A stretch of 64,000 nt of DNA from Bdellovibrio sp. BCCA. Its GTDB lineage: Bacteria > Bdellovibrionota > Bdellovibrionia > Bdellovibrionales > Bdellovibrionaceae. The translations under genes and the position numbers were made by a program. The notes beneath the pieces are model-generated. The model was not told the DNA's origin, searched no databases, and saw only the letters and a list, made by a program, of their open reading frames with translations. The stretch is taken from contig NZ_JBBNAC010000001.1 in the NCBI RefSeq assembly GCF_037996825.1, positions 682,001 to 746,000 on the forward strand, given 5' to 3'. Below, piece by piece: positions 60,190 to 64,000 of the stretch (the first letter of the stretch is position 1; every line of letters begins with the position of its first letter).

Positions 60190-61071
60190 TCAAATTTCTT
60201 GGGGTTTTTTGACTTTAAGAAGCCTCATCAGCGTCTGAGCGTCTTCAGGAGCCCGGACTTTGATATCGTTGTCAAAATAGACATAGACGTCTCTTTGTCT
60301 TTTTTCGACAGGAAGATCGACAATATTCAAAGCATCTTTAGGAAGTTTTCCTTTAGACCAGATCTTAATTCGGTCAGCCCACCAGTTCAGAGTTTCAATG
60401 TCGTAGCCGCTTTTGTAGATCTCTTCATCGCCATGCAGACGTAAATATAAAAAATCAGCGGTGACATCTTCGATATAAGGCCATTTTCCAGCCGTGTCGG
60501 CAAAAACAATCGCGACGTTGTATTTACGAACAAGTTCAATAAAAAACGGATTCTCAAAGCTGTGATGACGGATTTCAATCGCGTGCCGCAATTCACGAGA
60601 TTGCTTGCGAAGAGCCGCAGGATATTCCGGAGAAAAACGATCGGATTTGTCAGAAAGTTTCGCGGCCTCGGAAAACGTGCGCGGTAAAAGTTTAAAAAAA
60701 GTTTCTAAGCGTTCTTCGTTGTAAAGAAAGCTCGGCGGAAACTGCCATAGAAATGATCCCAGCTTGTGATCCAGATACAAAACACCGGACGCAAAGAAAT
60801 TCGCCAAGGGCATTTCGATATCACGCAAACGACGAATGTGGGTGATGTACTGGGGACCCTTAACAGAAAAAACAAAATCGTTCGGAGTTTCTGAATGCCA
60901 ACGCTGATACGATTCCGGTTTTTGATAGTGATAGAATGAGCCATTGATTTCGATGGAAGAAACCTGTCGGCTGGCATAGGCGAGTTCTTTTTTCTGGGGG
61001 AGATCTGCGGGATAAAAGATCTTTCTCCACGGAGGATAAAGCCAGCCTGAAATACCGATTCTAATGTCCAT
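60190..61071 (-). CDS. DUF72 (YecE) family protein
   Basis: 293 residues. TIM-barrel-like DUF72 marks: 'RIGISGWLYPPWRKIFYP', 'SSIEINGSFYHYQKPESY', 'FVFSVKGPQYITHIRRL', 'HAIEIRHHSF', 'VYVYFDNDIKVRAPEDAQTL'. No enzymatic role is established for the family. Alone, 31 bases upstream of the amidotransferase gene on the same strand, so probably co-transcribed. Confidence 0.85.
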   Translation of the reverse strand: MDIRIGISGWLYPPWRKIFYPADLPQKKELAYASRQVSSIEINGSFYHYQKPESYQRWHSETPNDFVFSVKGPQYITHIRRLRDIEMPLANFFASGVLYLDHKLGSFLWQFPPSFLYNEERLETFFKLLPRTFSEAAKLSDKSDRFSPEYPAALRKQSRELRHAIEIRHHSFENPFFIELVRKYNVAIVFADTAGKWPYIEDVTADFLYLRLHGDEEIYKSGYDIETLNWWADRIKIWSKGKLPKDALNIVDLPVEKRQRDVYVYFDNDIKVRAPEDAQTLMRLLKVKKPQEI

Positions 61072-61097
61072 TTTTAAAAAGTAACTGATTTGAAAAT

Positions 61098-61127
61098 AAA
61101 AAACCCGCAGAATGCTGCGGGTTTTTT
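61098..61127 (-). terminator. Rho-independent terminator
   Basis: Thirteen-base arms AAAAAACCCGCAG / CTGCGGGTTTTTT with AATG loop. It ends the transcript of the minus-strand gene that stops at 61151 and lies just before the DUF72 gene. Because the arms carry both an A- and a T-run it would also work on the plus strand. Confidence 0.88.
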
Positions 61128-61150
61128 ATTTGTAAGAATGAAGTTACCAA

Positions 61151-61582
61151 TTAGTAGTAACGAACAATTTCAAACGTAGCGCTGCAACCGCGATCAACCC
61201 AAAGACGATTGCCGTAAACGCCCGCTGTGCGTCCCCAGATGCAAGCATCGTAAGAGTGCTGAGCCCAAATGCGGATTTCAACAAGTCTGTAGTCGTTGAA
61301 GTAGCATTCGTTATAACGATAGTTATAAGACGTGCACGTCACGTGCTCATACACATAATTTGGTGGTGGTGGATACGGTGGATAACCTGGATTTGGACGT
61401 GGCTCTGGACGAGGATCGGGGCGCACAGGTCCCGGACCTGGATAAGGATCAGGGCGACCCGGAGGACGAGGTCCCGGTCTCACGTAAGAAGTGTCTGCAT
61501 TACCCATGTTGTCATTGATGTCAGCTTGCGCCAATGGTGCCAAACCGCACACGATTAGCAAAGCCAAGAACATATTTTTCAT
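61151..61582 (-). CDS. Secreted proline-rich DUF3011 protein
   Basis: 143 residues. Sec signal (A-L-L-I-V-C-G-L-A-P-L-A-Q-A). A Pro/Arg/Asp/Gly-rich spacer ('RPGPRPPGRPDPYPGPGP') follows, then a C-terminal DUF3011-like domain with four cysteines and aromatic pattern ('TCTSYNYRYNECYF', 'QHSYDACIWG', 'VDRGCSATFEIVRYY'). DUF3011 is found in small secreted proteins with an unknown role. Start at ATG 61582 after GGGGGA. The spacer is flexible and extended and could cross the wall. Confidence 0.82.
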   Translation of the reverse strand: MKNMFLALLIVCGLAPLAQADINDNMGNADTSYVRPGPRPPGRPDPYPGPGPVRPDPRPEPRPNPGYPPYPPPPNYVYEHVTCTSYNYRYNECYFNDYRLVEIRIWAQHSYDACIWGRTAGVYGNRLWVDRGCSATFEIVRYY

Positions 61583-61689
61583 TTTTCCCCCAAAGAAAAG
61601 TGTCAATGTGGCTCTTTTTTTATTTGTACCAAATATTGTGCACAAATGATGCCGAAAAAATCGGTGTCGTGAGGGAACCTGTTAAGAAA

Positions 61690-61725
61690 TAAAAAAAGCT
61701 CAGGGGATTTCTCCGCTGAGCTTTT
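61690..61725 (-). terminator. Terminator after lpdA
   Basis: On the minus strand, ten-base arms AAAAGCTCAG / CTGAGCTTTT with an imperfect inner loop, followed by seven T, A and three T. Located 24 bases beyond the lpdA stop codon. Confidence 0.82.
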
Positions 61726-61748
61726 CAAAAAACATTTTATTTCAAGAA

Positions 61749-63173
61749 CTACTTATTAAGTGGTTTTTGAATGATGTGAATCGCGTGACCCAAAGTCGCT
61801 TCTGCCGCTTCCATCATTGTTTCACCCAATGTTGGATGAGGGTGGATAGAAAGAGCAAGATCTTCAATGCGTGCACCCATTTCGATGGCAAGCACAGCTT
61901 CAGAGATCAAGTTGGAAGCTTCAGGACCCACGATGTGAACGCCCAACAAAACATGTGTTTTCTTGTCAGCGATCATTTTCACAAAACCATCAGTTTCCAT
62001 CATGCTCACGGCACGGCCGTTGGCTGCAAATGGGAAGCGAGAAACCAAAAGATCTGTGTGACCTTTCGCTTTGGCTTCCGCTTCTGTCATACCTGCAGAC
62101 GCAATTTCTGGGTCTGTGAAGACAACGGCAGGAACTGTTTTCGCATCGTAAACGCGGTTTTGGCCTGCGATCACCTCAGCCACAAGAACACCTTCATGAG
62201 ACGCTTTGTGTGCAAGCATTGGTTGGCCTGCGATATCGCCGATAGCGAAAATGTTTTGAACATTCGTTCGGCGTTGAGCATCTACTTTTACGAAACCGCG
62301 CTCGTCAACAGCGATACCCGCTGCTTTCAAGTTCGCTTGGTCTCCGTTAGGACGACGTCCGACAGTCACAAGAATCTTGTCGCATTTAACGACTTCATCT
62401 TTACCGTTGATTTCAACAGTGACTTCGTAACCATCTTTCACTTTTTTCTGACCTTTGGCTTTTGCGCCGTACATGATGTTCACGCCAGCTTTGTTCAACT
62501 TACGAACAACGATCTGTGCGCAATCTGGATCAACAACGCCCGCAAGCAAAGAAGCCTGAGCTTCGATCACAGTCACTTCTGTGCCCAATTTTCTGAGATA
62601 AGAAGAAATCTCTAGACCGATGTAACCGCCACCAATAACAGCAACGCGTTTTGGAATTGTATCAAATGCCAAAGCGCCTGTTGATGAACAGATATCTTTT
62701 TCATCGAATTTGAAGCCAGGGATTTCAATAGGACGAGAACCTGTCGCCACGATGAAATACTTTGCTTGAACAGACTCTGTGCCAGCAGAAGATTTCACTG
62801 TGATTTCTTTAGAAGTTTTAAACTCCGCTTCGCCCTTAAGAACAGTGACACCATAACCTTTAAGAAGTTGGCTTACTCCGCCTGACATTTTGTCAGAGAC
62901 AGATTGTTTCCACTTCACAAGCTGTTTCATATCAACGTCGATCCCGCCTTTGATATTCAAGCCCATTTCTTTGAAGCCATGTTGAGCTTTGTGCAAAAGG
63001 TGAGTCGCTGTGATCATCGCTTTAGAAGGAATACATCCCACGTTCAAGCACACGCCACCTAAGAATTCTCTTTCAACGACAGCTGTCTTAAATCCAAGTT
63101 GTGCAGAGCGGATGGCAGCAACATAACCGCCAGGACCCGCACCAATTACTACTACGTCAAAATTTTGCGCCAT
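61749..63173 (-). CDS. lpdA: Dihydrolipoyl dehydrogenase (E3)
   Basis: 474 residues. FAD-binding 'VVVIGAGPGGYVAAIRSAQLG', redox disulphide C-L-N-V-G-C near 40-47 in 'GGVCLNVGCIPSKAM', NAD-binding 'VAVIGGGYIGLEISSYL', 'FAIGDIAGQPMLAHKASHEG', and C-terminal active-site 'SIHPHPTLGETM'. Reoxidises the dihydrolipoyl arm of E2. The start shares a base with the E2 stop (TAATG), so the two are coupled. Confidence 0.95.
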   Translation of the reverse strand: MAQNFDVVVIGAGPGGYVAAIRSAQLGFKTAVVEREFLGGVCLNVGCIPSKAMITATHLLHKAQHGFKEMGLNIKGGIDVDMKQLVKWKQSVSDKMSGGVSQLLKGYGVTVLKGEAEFKTSKEITVKSSAGTESVQAKYFIVATGSRPIEIPGFKFDEKDICSSTGALAFDTIPKRVAVIGGGYIGLEISSYLRKLGTEVTVIEAQASLLAGVVDPDCAQIVVRKLNKAGVNIMYGAKAKGQKKVKDGYEVTVEINGKDEVVKCDKILVTVGRRPNGDQANLKAAGIAVDERGFVKVDAQRRTNVQNIFAIGDIAGQPMLAHKASHEGVLVAEVIAGQNRVYDAKTVPAVVFTDPEIASAGMTEAEAKAKGHTDLLVSRFPFAANGRAVSMMETDGFVKMIADKKTHVLLGVHIVGPEASNLISEAVLAIEMGARIEDLALSIHPHPTLGETMMEAAEATLGHAIHIIQKPLNK

Positions 63174-64000
63174 TAAATCAACTCCACCAACATTTTACCT
63201 GGGTTTTCAATACGAGCAATGAACGCTGCCAAGAAACGAGCTGCAACCGCGCCGTCGATCAAACGGTGGTCCGCTGTCATTGTGTAGTTCATCACTTTGA
63301 TTGCTTTCAACTGGCCATCTTTGATAACCGGTTTTTCGTCGATCTTGTACATACCAAGAATCGCCACTTCAGGATGGTTGATCACTGGAGTTGCGTAAGT
63401 GCCACCGATAGAACCGATGTTCGTCACAGTGATAGTTGCACCCTTCATTTCATCTGGTTTCAACTTACCGTCACGCGCACGCTTAGAAAGATCCAAGATT
63501 TCCTTAGAAATTTCCAAGATAGATTTTTGGTCTGCATTCTTGATCACTGGCACAACAAGTCCGTTTGGAGTGTCTGCCGCGAAACCAAGATTGAAGTATT
63601 TTTTGTAAACGATCTCACCCGCCGCATCGTCGATAGAAGCGTTGAACATTGGGAATTCGCGGATGGTCGCGATCAAGGCTTTCATCACGATTGGAAGGTA
63701 GGTGATCTTCGTTCCGTGTTTCTCTGCGTGCTCTTTCAAAGATTCACGCATTGCCACCATCGCGTCCACTTTCGCTTCATCCATAATAGTGAAGTGAGGG
63801 ATCACGTGTTTAGAACGTTGCATATTTTCAGCAATCTTTTTACGGATACCAACAAGAGGCACACGCTCTTCAGCCGCGCCTGCAGGTCCTTGATAAGAAG
63901 GCTTAGGAATAGACATGCCCGGAGCCGCTGGAGCTTTTGCAGATACAGGAGCTGCGCCACCTTTAGCAGACAACACATCTTCACGAGTCACGCGACCCGC
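63173..64000 (-). CDS. Dihydrolipoamide acyltransferase E2 (5' end off window)
   Basis: The frame is open through the right edge, where 'AGRVTREDVLSA' of the subunit-binding domain is visible, so the upstream lipoyl domain lies outside. Downstream is a flexible Ala/Pro linker and the catalytic acyltransferase domain with 'IRKKIAENMQRSKHVIPHFT', 'NIGSIGGTYATPVINHPEVAILG' and the active site 'TMTADHRLIDGAVAARFL' (His). It belongs to the pyruvate or branched-chain 2-oxoacid complex; E1 is outside the window. lipB at 48 kb would lipoylate it. Confidence 0.93.
   Translation of the reverse strand, partial: AGRVTREDVLSAKGGAAPVSAKAPAAPGMSIPKPSYQGPAGAAEERVPLVGIRKKIAENMQRSKHVIPHFTIMDEAKVDAMVAMRESLKEHAEKHGTKITYLPIVMKALIATIREFPMFNASIDDAAGEIVYKKYFNLGFAADTPNGLVVPVIKNADQKSILEISKEILDLSKRARDGKLKPDEMKGATITVTNIGSIGGTYATPVINHPEVAILGMYKIDEKPVIKDGQLKAIKVMNYTMTADHRLIDGAVAARFLAAFIARIENPGKMLVELI

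Noticed and set aside
61256-61558. Trp/Arg-rich frame opposite the DUF3011 gene
   Set aside because: It is the antisense of the Pro-rich spacer; composition is an artefact of the repeat.
61767-62615. Long 282-codon frame antisense to lpdA
   Set aside because: His/Phe/Cys-rich composition with no domain; lpdA is unambiguous.
1-64000. CRISPR arrays, tRNA, rRNA, IS elements
   Set aside because: No regular repeat-spacer pattern, no cloverleaf in the gaps, no transposase or flanking inverted repeats.

Overview
The window looks like a stretch of chromosome from a Bdellovibrio-type predatory bacterium (Bdellovibrionota). The best single clue is an FHA-GGDEF diguanylate cyclase at 33.6 kb whose architecture matches DgcB, the cyclase required for prey invasion in B. 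bacteriovorus. Supporting clues are an S74-type trimeric fibre protein of the kind Bdellovibrio uses as chimeric surface adhesins, many signal-peptide and lipoprotein genes, a PilZ protein, and tightly packed, often overlapping genes of moderate GC (by eye, mid to high 40s %). I see no rRNA, tRNA, CRISPR array, transposon or integrase. The species assignment is inference from content, not from a search.

Layout. 0-2.5 kb: end of a fibre/adhesin gene, a small secreted protein and an IHF/HU gene. 2.5-7.6 kb (minus): operon gdhA-pyrD-nudix-two glycosyltransferases, coupled by overlaps. 7.7-10.3 kb (plus): exported alpha/beta hydrolase and a MipA-like outer membrane protein. 10.4-14.3 kb: AlkB-like dioxygenase (minus), then heptose-phosphate kinase, a phospholipase-D lipoprotein and a DOPA-dioxygenase-like protein (plus). 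14.3-19.3 kb (minus): a tight three-gene nucleic-acid module consisting of a SplB-like radical SAM protein, a RecB/Cas4-type nuclease fused to an XPD/DinG helicase, and a degenerate DEDD exonuclease fused to a GIY-YIG nuclease. 19.4-24.3 kb: secreted protein, MFS transporter, rlmN, sugar kinase, small secreted lysine-rich protein. 24.5-29.6 kb: heme-binding chemoreceptor, GMC oxidoreductase and a linked alpha/beta hydrolase with a Cys in the nucleophile position.

29.8-34.5 kb (plus) is a signalling block: coiled-coil protein, metallophosphoesterase, pgi, dgcB. 34.7-38.2 kb holds TraT, a secreted cysteine-peptidase-like protein and an ECF sigma / anti-sigma / CpxP-like trio preceded by a G-rich, quadruplex-capable leader. 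38.2-43.2 kb is mostly envelope proteins (lipoproteins, a predicted metallopeptidase, a small beta-barrel, a TonB-like protein) plus an unusual cysteine-poor MsrB. 43.3-46.6 kb (plus): PilZ, PIN-PhoH, MaoC hydratase, a BLUF blue-light receptor and DoxX. 46.6-47.8 kb is AT-richer and holds a PaiB-like flavoprotein and a decayed HNH nuclease.

47.8-61.6 kb: lipB, a VWA lipoprotein, a lytic transglycosylase, then an iron-uptake-like group (imelysin-like lipoprotein, TonB-dependent receptor, ferric-binding protein), a fatty-acid-hydroxylase-like membrane protein, a thioredoxin/TPR protein, a class-I amidotransferase, a YecE/DUF72 protein and a proline-rich DUF3011 protein. The window ends in a 2-oxoacid dehydrogenase operon (E2, then lpdA), cut by the right edge.

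The most interesting points are the 14-19 kb nuclease-helicase-radical SAM module with its catalytically degraded exonuclease domain, the apparently leaderless dgcB promoter together with pThr-like motifs in the neighbouring coiled-coil protein, the G-rich leader of the sigma factor, the minimal iron-uptake pair without a permease, and the Cys-nucleophile hydrolase beside the GMC oxidoreductase.
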